Shown here in pieces: positions 1-6,268 of a DNA stretch of 6,593 bases (positions within the stretch are counted from its first letter, which is position 1; the number at the start of each line of letters is the position of its first letter). The DNA is from Verrucomicrobiaceae bacterium. GTDB taxonomy: Bacteria > Verrucomicrobiota > Verrucomicrobiia > Verrucomicrobiales > Verrucomicrobiaceae. Position numbers and translations under genes: made by a program. The notes under the pieces were generated by a model. That model ran no database searches and was not told where the DNA came from. It saw only the letters and a list, made by a program, of their open reading frames with translations. The stretch covers positions 1-6,593 of the forward strand of contig CANHTV010000215.1 of assembly GCA_947463285.1 (NCBI GenBank), written 5' to 3'.

Positions 1-462
1 AAGAGCATCTACGAAAACGTCGCCTACGGCCTGCGCGTGCATGGCGAAAACAATGTCGAGGTGCTGGATGACGCCGTCGAGCGCGCCCTGCGTTCCGCCG
101 CTCTGTGGGATGAATTGAAGGATCGCCTCCAAGCTCATGCCCTAGGCCTTTCCGGCGGCCAGCAGCAGCGCCTCTGCATCGCCCGAGCCATCGCAACCCA
201 GCCTGATGTGTTGCTCATGGATGAGCCATGCTCGGCACTTGATCCCATCGCCACGCTGAAGATCGAGGAGCTCATCCACCAACTCGCCCGCAACTTCACC
301 GTCATTATCGTCACTCACAACATGCAGCAGGCCGTCCGCGTGAGTGACTACACGGCCTTTCTTCATCTCGGAAAACTCATCGAGTTCAGTCCCACGGAGC
401 AGATGTTCGAGCGCCCGAAGGAAAAGCTCACAGAATCCTATCTTCGCGGCACTTTTAGTTAA
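1..462 (+). CDS. pstB: Phosphate ABC transporter ATP-binding protein PstB, first copy (5' end outside window)
   Basis: This is the C-terminal 153 residues of the ATPase that powers high-affinity phosphate import by the PstSCAB complex on the inner face of the cytoplasmic membrane. The reading frame is open from base 1 and begins just after the Q-loop, with KSIYENVAYGL, a typical PstB stretch. The ABC signature LSGGQQQR is at visible residues 50-57, Walker B VLLMDEP at 70-76 with the catalytic Glu at 75, then the D-loop ALDP, and the H-loop His at 106 in VTHNMQQA. The end, FSPTEQMFERPKEKLTESYL, is close to the E. coli PstB C-terminus. Walker A lies upstream of the window. A second pstB starts 20 bp after the stop, so the two are very probably co-transcribed. 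The PstB assignment, rather than a generic ABC ATPase, is firm because of LCIARA, DEPCSALDPI and the C-terminal region. Confidence 0.95.
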   Translation, partial: KSIYENVAYGLRVHGENNVEVLDDAVERALRSAALWDELKDRLQAHALGLSGGQQQRLCIARAIATQPDVLLMDEPCSALDPIATLKIEELIHQLARNFTVIIVTHNMQQAVRVSDYTAFLHLGKLIEFSPTEQMFERPKEKLTESYLRGTFS

Positions 463-482
463 GCCAAAACGATTTTTTTTGC

Positions 483-1268
483 ATGTCTTCAGCCTCGCTA
501 GTCACCTCGGACAGCCGCTTCATCCAGATGGAGAAGTTTAATTATTCGTATGGCGACCATCAGGTGCTTTTTGACGTCGATCTGGATATTCATCGCGAAG
601 ACATCACCGCCCTCATCGGACCTTCCGGCTGTGGCAAAAGCACCCTATTGCGCTCCATCAACCGCATCAACGACCTCGTCGAAACCGCCCGTGTCGTCAG
701 CGGCAAGATCAAGATCGACGGCGTCGATATTTACACACCCGAGGTGGATGTCATCAGCCTCCGCCGCAATGTCGGCATGGTATTTCAAAAGTACAATCCC
801 TTCCCCCGCTCCATCTTTGAAAACGCGGTCTATGGCCTGCGCATCGCCGGGATCAAGGACAAGCATGAACTCAGCGAAGCCGCCGAGCGCAGCCTGCGTC
901 TCTCGGCGCTCTGGGATGAGGTCAAAGATCGCCTGCATGAGTCTGCCACCAGCCTCTCCGGCGGTCAGCAGCAGCGACTCTGCATCGCGCGCGCCGTGGC
1001 TTTGCAGCCGCGCATTCTCCTCATGGATGAGCCCTGTGCCGCACTCGATCCCATCGCCACCGCCCGCATTGAAGATCTCATTGCCCAGCTGCGCGGCCAG
1101 TTCACCTTTGTCATCGTGACTCACAATATGGAGCAGGCCAAGCGCATCGCCGACAAGACGGCCTTCTTTTACAAAGGCAAGGTCGTCGAGTGTGATGATA
1201 CCATGGCCATCTTCGGCAACCCCGCCAACAAGCTCACCGAGCAGTACGTCACCGGGCGTCTCGTGTAA
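483..1268 (+). CDS. pstB: Phosphate ABC transporter ATP-binding protein PstB, second copy
   Basis: A complete 261-residue PstB, the usual family length. It hydrolyses ATP to drive phosphate import through PstC/PstA. Seen in order: A-loop region FNYSYG (19-24), Walker A GPSGCGKST (46-54), Q-loop FQKYNPFP (101-108), signature LSGGQQQR (158-165), Walker B ILLMDEP (178-184) with Glu183, D-loop ALDP, and H-loop His214. All catalytic elements are intact. The Q-loop has Tyr104 where PstB proteins usually have Pro. It is about 58% identical to the upstream copy over 153 aligned residues without a gap, so the two are an old tandem duplication. No Shine-Dalgarno motif precedes the ATG; the leader is a run of eight T. 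A start at 528 (Met16) is possible, but the longer N-terminus fits PstB length better. Two PstB genes in one pst operon are known from some Gram-positives, for example pstB1/pstB2 of streptococci. No phoU follows in the window. Confidence 0.95.
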   Translation: MSSASLVTSDSRFIQMEKFNYSYGDHQVLFDVDLDIHREDITALIGPSGCGKSTLLRSINRINDLVETARVVSGKIKIDGVDIYTPEVDVISLRRNVGMVFQKYNPFPRSIFENAVYGLRIAGIKDKHELSEAAERSLRLSALWDEVKDRLHESATSLSGGQQQRLCIARAVALQPRILLMDEPCAALDPIATARIEDLIAQLRGQFTFVIVTHNMEQAKRIADKTAFFYKGKVVECDDTMAIFGNPANKLTEQYVTGRLV

Positions 1269-1270
1269 AT

Positions 1271-1304
1271 CTGTGCCAGTTGGCATTTGCCAATCCTGTG
1301 CCAG
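1271..1304. repeat. Nested palindromes and 9-bp direct repeat between pstB and the reductase gene
   Basis: The 44-bp gap holds CTGTGCCAG twice (1271-1279 and 1296-1304). Between and overlapping the two copies are the palindromes TGCCA-GT-TGGCA (1274-1285) and TTGGCA-TT-TGCCAA (1280-1293). The single TGGCA at 1281-1285 can pair with any of three TGCCA copies (1274-1278, 1289-1293 read as TGCCA plus A, or 1299-1303), so alternative hairpins are possible in RNA. No T-run follows, which argues against a Rho-independent terminator. It could be a dyad operator for a regulator or an intercistronic RNA structure. The symmetry is seen directly; the function is inference. Confidence 0.45.
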
Positions 1305-1312
1305 CATGAGGC

Positions 1313-2296
1313 ATGTCCTCCTGCCTTTCCTTCCCTGTCACAGGAAACCCTGCTGATGTCATCGAGATCATCGAACGACCACTGACCGAGCCTGTTGGCC
1401 ATGAAGTCCGTGTCAGGATGCGTTATGCTCCGATCAATCCGGCGGACCTCAATTTCATCGAAGGCAATTATGGTCGTGCAGCCCATCCACCAGCCATTCC
1501 AGGCCATGAGGGCTGTGGTGAAGTCGAGGCTGTCGGCCCACTCGTCACCTCCTTGGAAAAAGGCGATGTTGTCGTGCCTCTCATCGCCGCTGGCTGCTGG
1601 AGCCAGCATCTCACCGCAGCCGAGCTTCACTTTGCCAAACTTCCGTCCTCCATCGACCCCGTGCAAGCCTCCATGCTGCGCATCAATCCCGTCACAGCCT
1701 GGCATCTGCTGAACAAACATGTCGAACTCGAAAAAGGTGACTGGGTCGCTCAAAATGCGGCCAACTCCGGCGTGGGACGCGCCTTGATCCAGATCGCCAA
1801 ACATCAAGGACTGCGCACGCTGAACTTCGTCCGCCGCAGTGAGCTGATTCCAGAGCTGCTGGATCTCGGTGCCGATGCCGTTTTTCTCGACAACGATGAA
1901 GGGCTGGCCCAGGCCAAAGCCCATCTTGATCATTCACCCATTAAACTCGCGGCCAATGCCGTTGGTGGAGACAGCGCCATCCGTCTCATGGACATCCTCA
2001 GTCTGGAAGGCAGCCTCATCACCTACGGAGCCATGAGCCGCCGCAGCCTGAAGGTGCCTAACAAATTCCTCATTTTCAAAAATCTTCGTCTGCAAGGTCT
2101 GTGGATCACGAAATGGTTCGAAAAAGCCAGCACAGCAGAGCTCCAAGAAGTGCTCGAGCCGCTTACGCGCATGATCATCCATCACGATCTCTTCACCGCT
2201 GTGGATGAGCTCATCCCCATGAAAGATCACCGCCGGGCCATGCAGCGCGCTCAGGAATCTGGGCGCAAGGGCAAGATCATCCTGGATCTAGCCTGA
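1313..2296 (+). CDS. MDR-family trans-2-enoyl-thioester reductase (MECR/Etr1-like)
   Basis: A 327-residue zinc-independent medium-chain reductase. Proteins of the MECR/Etr1 type reduce trans-2-enoyl-ACP or enoyl-CoA with NADPH, the last step of a fatty-acid elongation round. Seen: INPADLNFIEGNYG (41-54), equivalent to the segment carrying the catalytic Tyr of mitochondrial MECR, giving candidate Tyr53; PAIPGHEGCGEV (60-71); the NADPH-binding turn NAANSGVG (148-155); RR at 174-175, placed to contact the NADPH 2'-phosphate; VGG (217-219), TYG (237-239), and FKNLRLQGLWITKW (255-268), which is highly characteristic of the MECR branch. No zinc-ligand Cys cluster is present, and there is no signal peptide, so it is probably cytoplasmic. 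A GAGG sits only one base before the ATG, too near to act as a ribosome site. A generic NADPH:quinone reductase is the alternative, but the MECR-type motifs make it less likely. Its position after pstB rather than with fab genes gives no pathway support. Confidence 0.85.
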   Translation: MSSCLSFPVTGNPADVIEIIERPLTEPVGHEVRVRMRYAPINPADLNFIEGNYGRAAHPPAIPGHEGCGEVEAVGPLVTSLEKGDVVVPLIAAGCWSQHLTAAELHFAKLPSSIDPVQASMLRINPVTAWHLLNKHVELEKGDWVAQNAANSGVGRALIQIAKHQGLRTLNFVRRSELIPELLDLGADAVFLDNDEGLAQAKAHLDHSPIKLAANAVGGDSAIRLMDILSLEGSLITYGAMSRRSLKVPNKFLIFKNLRLQGLWITKWFEKASTAELQEVLEPLTRMIIHHDLFTAVDELIPMKDHRRAMQRAQESGRKGKIILDLA

Positions 2297-2360
2297 ATGG
2301 ACTTTCCACGCTGGGCGCTTGCAACTTCGGGCTCTCGTGCTCGTTTGCGCGCTCTACCCT

Positions 2361-3179
2361 ATGAAATACGCATCCAGTACACTCCTGCTGCTAGCACTCG
2401 GCAGCTCGGTCCTTTGGGCCGCTGACAACAAACCTTCACCGATTGGTTACAGCGACACGCCGATCATCCCCGGCACCCAGTGGAAAGTCCACGACATCGA
2501 CCGCCCTCGCCCTGAAGCGGTGACACCTGGAGCCAAGCTTGGCGATGCTCCTTCAGACGCCATCATCCTCTTCAACGGCACCAACGCCGACGCCTTCCAG
2601 TCCAAGAAAAAGGGCCCCGACGGCAAACCCACCAACGAGTGGGCTCCCTGCGCCTGGAAGATCGACAATGGCGAACTCATCGTCGATGGCGGCGACTCCT
2701 GGACCAAACAGGAATTCGCCAACTGCCAGGTTCACATCGAGTGGAAAAGCGAGCCTCACACCGAAGGCAACTCGCAGAAAAAGGGCAATGGCGGCATCTT
2801 TTTCATGGATCGCTATGAGTGCCAAATGCTCGACTGCGACAACAATCCAACCTATGCAGACGGCATGACGGGCTGCATCTACGGCCAAACTCCACCGCTG
2901 GTGAATGCCGTGAAAAAGGCAGGTGATTGGCAGGCTTACGACATCGTCTTCACCGCCCCGAAACTGGATGGTGACAAGGTCATCGAGCCCGCCTACGTCA
3001 CCACTTTTGTGAATGGCGTCTGCGTTCAGATCCACACCAAGATCATGGGCCCGACCAAGCACAAAAACATCACGGACTACAGCGGCAGTTTCCCAGCCGC
3101 CGCTCCCATCCGGCTCCAGGATCACAAAAACAATCCCCCCATCCGGCTGCGCAACATCTGGATTCGTCCGTTGCAGTAA
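2361..3179 (+). CDS. Secreted DUF1080 / 3-keto-disaccharide hydrolase family protein
   Basis: A 272-residue exported protein of the DUF1080 family (concanavalin-like jelly roll, Pfam PF06439), whose characterised members cleave 3-keto-glycosides. The ATG at 2361 is chosen because it gives a clean signal peptide: MKYAS, a hydrophobic core (residues 6-14) and a cleavage site near LWA-A (about residue 20). There is no lipobox Cys, so signal peptidase I and a periplasmic or extracellular place are expected. Family blocks seen are IILFNGTNADAFQ (68-80), W94 to W99, GNGGIFFMDRYECQMLD (142-158), NPTYADGMTGCIYGQ (162-176), PAYVTTFVNG (210-219) and RLQDHKNNPPIRLRNIWIRP (251-270). The family more often shows GNSG where this protein has GNGG. 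No Shine-Dalgarno motif is visible. PVC-group genomes carry many DUF1080 paralogues, so the exact substrate cannot be given. It starts 64 bp after the reductase gene. Confidence 0.9.
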   Translation: MKYASSTLLLLALGSSVLWAADNKPSPIGYSDTPIIPGTQWKVHDIDRPRPEAVTPGAKLGDAPSDAIILFNGTNADAFQSKKKGPDGKPTNEWAPCAWKIDNGELIVDGGDSWTKQEFANCQVHIEWKSEPHTEGNSQKKGNGGIFFMDRYECQMLDCDNNPTYADGMTGCIYGQTPPLVNAVKKAGDWQAYDIVFTAPKLDGDKVIEPAYVTTFVNGVCVQIHTKIMGPTKHKNITDYSGSFPAAAPIRLQDHKNNPPIRLRNIWIRPLQ

Positions 3180-3212
3180 ATTGACTGATCTTCATCTCGT
3201 TCTGGCATCTTC

Positions 3213-3908
3213 ATGAGCACAGCCATGAGTTTAAACCCAGAGCGCCGGAACGAGATCGTTGTTTTAATTCATGGGTTAGGCCGCTCGTCCTGCAGCATGC
3301 TCAGAGCTGGTTTTTGGTTTCAAAAAGCTGGCTATCGAGTCGCCTACATCAGTTATCCTTCACGCACGATAAGCATCGCAGCAGCCGTGAAAAACCATGT
3401 GGCTCCGAGCTTGGAAAAATTGGCCCACCGAACGGACCCATCCAAGTTCCATTTCGTAACACATTCACTCGGAGGCATCATTTACCGTGCTTGGGCCGCA
3501 CAAGCTGAGGCAGATTACCCGCTCGGACGCAGCGTCTTGATAGCTCCGCCCAACAATGGCAGTGAGATCGCTGACCGTGTTCGTCATTGGCCCATCGCAC
3601 GCGCACTGATGGGACCCGTTATTCAAGAACTCGGCACCGATGAAAACTCCACTCCACGCAGCCTCGGCCCAGCCATCGGTGAGGTCGGCGTTATCATGGG
3701 AGATCAAGCCAAATTACCTTTTTTTCGTCACTGGCTAGGTCCGCAATCTGATGGCGTGGTCACAGTCGCAGGAGGCAAAATAGAAGGACTCAAAGACTTT
3801 TGCGTGATGCCCGCAGGTCATGCTTTGATCATGTGGCGTCCGCGGATTCTCAAGGCCGCGGAACACTTCATCCGTGAAGGCTGCTTTCCAGCTTCTTGCC
3901 GCCGATAA
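3213..3908 (+). CDS. Lipase-like alpha/beta hydrolase
   Basis: A 231-residue alpha/beta-hydrolase-fold protein, probably a cytoplasmic esterase or lipase-like enzyme; the substrate is unknown. Seen: strand and oxyanion segment VVLIHGLGR (16-24), nucleophile elbow FVTHSLGG (81-88) with Ser85, candidate acid Asp180 in QSDGVVTV, and candidate base His203 in AGHALIMW. The triad order and spacing match the bacterial lipase/PGAP1-like group. There is no signal peptide or membrane segment. An in-frame ATG at 3225 (Met5) is an alternative start. Neither start has a Shine-Dalgarno motif. The first half is less GC-rich than its neighbours (57 of 120 bases at 3301-3420, hand count), a mild sign of a different origin. 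It lies 33 bp after the DUF1080 gene and 73 bp before the fusion gene, all on the same strand, so co-transcription is possible. Confidence 0.85.
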   Translation: MSTAMSLNPERRNEIVVLIHGLGRSSCSMLRAGFWFQKAGYRVAYISYPSRTISIAAAVKNHVAPSLEKLAHRTDPSKFHFVTHSLGGIIYRAWAAQAEADYPLGRSVLIAPPNNGSEIADRVRHWPIARALMGPVIQELGTDENSTPRSLGPAIGEVGVIMGDQAKLPFFRHWLGPQSDGVVTVAGGKIEGLKDFCVMPAGHALIMWRPRILKAAEHFIREGCFPASCRR

Positions 3909-3917
3909 TGCCTCTTC

Positions 3918-3936
3918 TGGTTCAGGCAATGAACCA
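3918..3936. repeat. Perfect 7-bp stem-loop in the gap before the fusion gene
   Basis: TGGTTCA (3918-3924) and TGAACCA (3930-3936) form a perfect 7-bp inverted repeat with a GGCAA loop, starting 10 bases after the hydrolase stop codon. A second pairing, TGCCT (3909-3913) with AGGCA (3924-3928), overlaps it and would exclude it. No T-run follows at once, so this is not a classical Rho-independent terminator. It could be an operator, a transcript-stabilising hairpin, or chance. Symmetry is seen directly; function is inference. Confidence 0.4.
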
Positions 3937-3968
3937 TGAATCTGTTGTGGAAGCCCTTGAAGCACTGT

Positions 3969-3972
3969 GGAG
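3969..3972 (+). promoter_or_regulatory. Ribosome-binding site (GGAG) fixing the fusion-gene start at 3982
   Basis: GGAG lies 9 bases before the ATG at 3982. It favours that ATG over an in-frame GTG at 3967, which would place the motif inside the coding region and has no such motif before it. It is the only well-placed Shine-Dalgarno motif among the five gene starts in the window. Confidence 0.5.
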
Positions 3973-3981
3973 ACTTTTTCC

Positions 3982-6261
3982 ATGTCCCTCCACCTTGTCA
4001 CCGAACTGACCGACACCGACCGCAAGCTGCTGCATCGCGCCATCAACGGCTTTGTGCCCGCGAAAGTCTTCGATGCGCACACGCATCTGTTTCACAGCCG
4101 CCATTTTGCCGAAGGAAAACGTCCCGTGTTCCTCGATGAGGATCGTGGTTACGGCATGGCGGACTTTCAGGCCGCGATGCAGCTCTGGATGCCGGGACGC
4201 GAGGTCGAAGGCCTGTTCTTTGGCTATCCGAGTGCCGGAAACAATCGAGTCGGCGAAAACGCCTGGCTGCAATCGCAAATTGGCGTGACCAGCAATTCGC
4301 GAGCACTCGTGCTCGCAGCTCCCACCGATGATCCTGCAGAGGTGCGTCGCCTCATGAGCATGGGTGTCTTTGTCGGCGTCAAGCCGTATCGCCTCTACGC
4401 CGATGTGCCGGACACGAAAGAGGCGGAGATCGAATCCTTCGCGCCCGAGTGGATGTGGGAGGTCTGCCACGATCACGATGGCATCATGATGCTGCACATC
4501 ATGCTCGCCGATGGCATCACCGATCCGCGCAACATCGAGGCCATCAGCCGTCTCTGCCGCAAATACCCGCGCTGCCAGCTCATCCTCGCGCACATCGCCC
4601 GCAGCTTTAACTACCGCCACGCCCGCGAAGGCCTGCATCACCTCATCGACCTCGATAACGTCGCCGTGGACACCTCTGCCGTGACGCAAGCCGGAGCCTT
4701 CCGAGCCGCAATTGAGATCCTCGGGCCGAAGCGCGTGCTTTGGGGCAGCGATTACATGGTCAGCGAGCTTCGCGGCTCCTGCATCACTCAGGGCGATGGC
4801 TTCACCTGGATTCATCCCGACCTCGGCACTGACAAACTGACCATCTTTGGCCAATACACCACAGTAGGCATCGAATCGCTCCTATGCCTCCGCGAAGCAT
4901 GCGAAGACACCGGCATGACACAGGGCGACTTGGAGGACATTTTCCGCGAAAATGCACTGAGGCTGTTGAAGCCGAAAACCGAGATTTCAGGCCCCGCACT
5001 CTGGGAAGAAGCCAAAACCAAAATCTCCTGCGGCACCGGCCTTCTCTCCAAACGCGCCCACCTCTTCGATCCGCAAACCTGGCCGTCATACTTCAGCCGC
5101 GCGAAAGGCTCCAGCATCTGGGATCTGGACGGAAAGCGCTACACCGACTTCACCGGCGGTGTCGGAGCCATTTTACTCGGCCATGCCGATGATGAAGTGA
5201 ACGCCGCCGTGAAACGCCGCGTGAATCTCGGCAGCTATGCTACCCTCGCCTCGCCGGATGAGGTCAAACTCGCGGATGAACTACTCGATCTGCATCCCTG
5301 GGCCGGCAAGTTGCGCTACGCTCGCGGCGGTGGCGAGGCGCTCGGTCTCGCGGTGCGCATCGCACGCGCCGCGACGGGCAAAAGCGGCATTGCCTTCTGC
5401 GGTTACCATGGTTGGAGTGATTGGTATCTCGCCGCGAATCTCGGCGATGATGAGGCGCTTGATGGCCATCTGCTGCCAGGCCTTCAACCGCTCGGCGTGC
5501 CACGCGAACTGGCGGGCACAGCGGTGCCATTTCGCTACAACGATCCCGAGTCGTTCCAGGCCGCGTTGCAGAAGCTCGATGGCAAGCTCGCCGCCGTGGT
5601 GATGGAGCCGATGCGCAGCGAGTTTCCACGCGATGGCTTCCTGCAAAACGTGATCGATGCCTGCCATGCCGCCGGAGCCGTGTTTGTGCTCGATGAAGTC
5701 ACCAGCGGCTGGAGATTTGGCTTCCCCGGTGCCGCGCCGGTGCTCGGCATCGAGCCGGACATGGCGGTATATGCGAAGGCGATGAGCAACGGCTATCCCG
5801 CCGGAGCCATCATCGGCAAAAACGAGGTCATGGACGCCTCCAACAACAGCTTCATCTCCAGCAGCTACTGGACGGATGGCGTCGGCACCGCCGCTTCGCT
5901 GGCCTGCATCGGCAAAATGAAACGTGAAGGTGTGCAAAAGCACGTCTGGAGCCTCGGCGAACGATTGCAGGCCGGTTTGCACGAAGTGACCTCACGGCAT
6001 CCCGCGCTCGGTTTGAAGGTCGGCGGCATGCCCTGCGCTCCATCGCTCGTGTTTGCCAATCCAGCTGCGAAACCGATCATGATCCGTCACATGCTCCAGC
6101 GCGGCTTTTTGATGTCGAGCCAGCTTTACGTCACCTGGTGCCACGATGACGAAAAAGTCGCCAGCATGCTCGCCGCGCTCGATGAATCACTCGCCATCGT
6201 CGCGCAAACACCTCTCGAAGCGGCTCAAGGACCGCAACAAGGCTTTGCGCGACTCGTTTGA
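3982..6261 (+). CDS. Amidohydrolase-2 / class III aminotransferase (GSA aminomutase-like) fusion protein
   Basis: A 759-residue protein made of two complete enzymes in one frame. Residues about 1-330 are an amidohydrolase-2 TIM barrel (Pfam PF04909): metal motif DAHTH (31-35), VGVKPY (131-136), His172 in LHIM, His204 in LAHIA, catalytic Asp257 in WGSDYM, and the closing helix FRENALRLL (321-329). Residues about 350-759 are a class III PLP aminotransferase close to glutamate-1-semialdehyde aminomutase: WDLDGKRYTDFTGG (380-393), RGGGEA (448-453) in the PLP-phosphate region, CGYHGWSDWYLAANL (473-487), LDEVTSGWRFG (570-580) with Asp571 for the pyridine nitrogen, and Schiff-base Lys599 in YAKAMSNGYPAGA. 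There is no Met from residue 313 to 540, so separate translation from an internal ATG is unlikely. It has no signal peptide and is probably cytoplasmic. The barrel family includes lactonases, decarboxylases and hydrolases; the aminotransferase half resembles enzymes annotated in surface-sugar loci. The true substrate is unknown; sequential action on one substrate is inference. Both domain calls are firm. Confidence 0.9.
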   Translation: MSLHLVTELTDTDRKLLHRAINGFVPAKVFDAHTHLFHSRHFAEGKRPVFLDEDRGYGMADFQAAMQLWMPGREVEGLFFGYPSAGNNRVGENAWLQSQIGVTSNSRALVLAAPTDDPAEVRRLMSMGVFVGVKPYRLYADVPDTKEAEIESFAPEWMWEVCHDHDGIMMLHIMLADGITDPRNIEAISRLCRKYPRCQLILAHIARSFNYRHAREGLHHLIDLDNVAVDTSAVTQAGAFRAAIEILGPKRVLWGSDYMVSELRGSCITQGDGFTWIHPDLGTDKLTIFGQYTTVGIESLLCLREACEDTGMTQGDLEDIFRENALRLLKPKTEISGPALWEEAKTKISCGTGLLSKRAHLFDPQTWPSYFSRAKGSSIWDLDGKRYTDFTGGVGAILLGHADDEVNAAVKRRVNLGSYATLASPDEVKLADELLDLHPWAGKLRYARGGGEALGLAVRIARAATGKSGIAFCGYHGWSDWYLAANLGDDEALDGHLLPGLQPLGVPRELAGTAVPFRYNDPESFQAALQKLDGKLAAVVMEPMRSEFPRDGFLQNVIDACHAAGAVFVLDEVTSGWRFGFPGAAPVLGIEPDMAVYAKAMSNGYPAGAIIGKNEVMDASNNSFISSSYWTDGVGTAASLACIGKMKREGVQKHVWSLGERLQAGLHEVTSRHPALGLKVGGMPCAPSLVFANPAAKPIMIRHMLQRGFLMSSQLYVTWCHDDEKVASMLAALDESLAIVAQTPLEAAQGPQQGFARLV

Positions 6262-6268
6262 GCTGCCC

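Noticed and set aside
1169..1933. A 254-codon open frame on the - strand spanning the end of pstB and the reductase gene
   Set aside because: It crosses two well-supported + strand genes and their gap, and its translation has no recognisable motif.
2319..2360. Upstream TTG start for the DUF1080 gene
   Set aside because: It would add 14 residues in front of a normal signal peptide; the ATG at 2361 gives a standard N-terminus.
3181..3208. TTGACT with TGGCAT about 16 bases later as a promoter for the hydrolase gene
   Set aside because: The -10 element matches only three of six consensus bases and would lie almost on the start codon.
3936..4139. Short + strand open frame overlapping the start of the fusion gene
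   Set aside because: It is in another frame, lacks a ribosome site and is rich in Pro/His/Arg/Cys with no motif.
3922..4854. A 310-codon open frame on the - strand opposite the amidohydrolase half
   Set aside because: Its translation shows no recognisable domain, while the opposite strand encodes clear metal-binding motifs. It is a by-product of GC-rich codon use.
5281..5982. A 233-codon open frame on the - strand opposite the aminotransferase half
   Set aside because: It lies wholly over a clear PLP enzyme domain and shows no family motif of its own.
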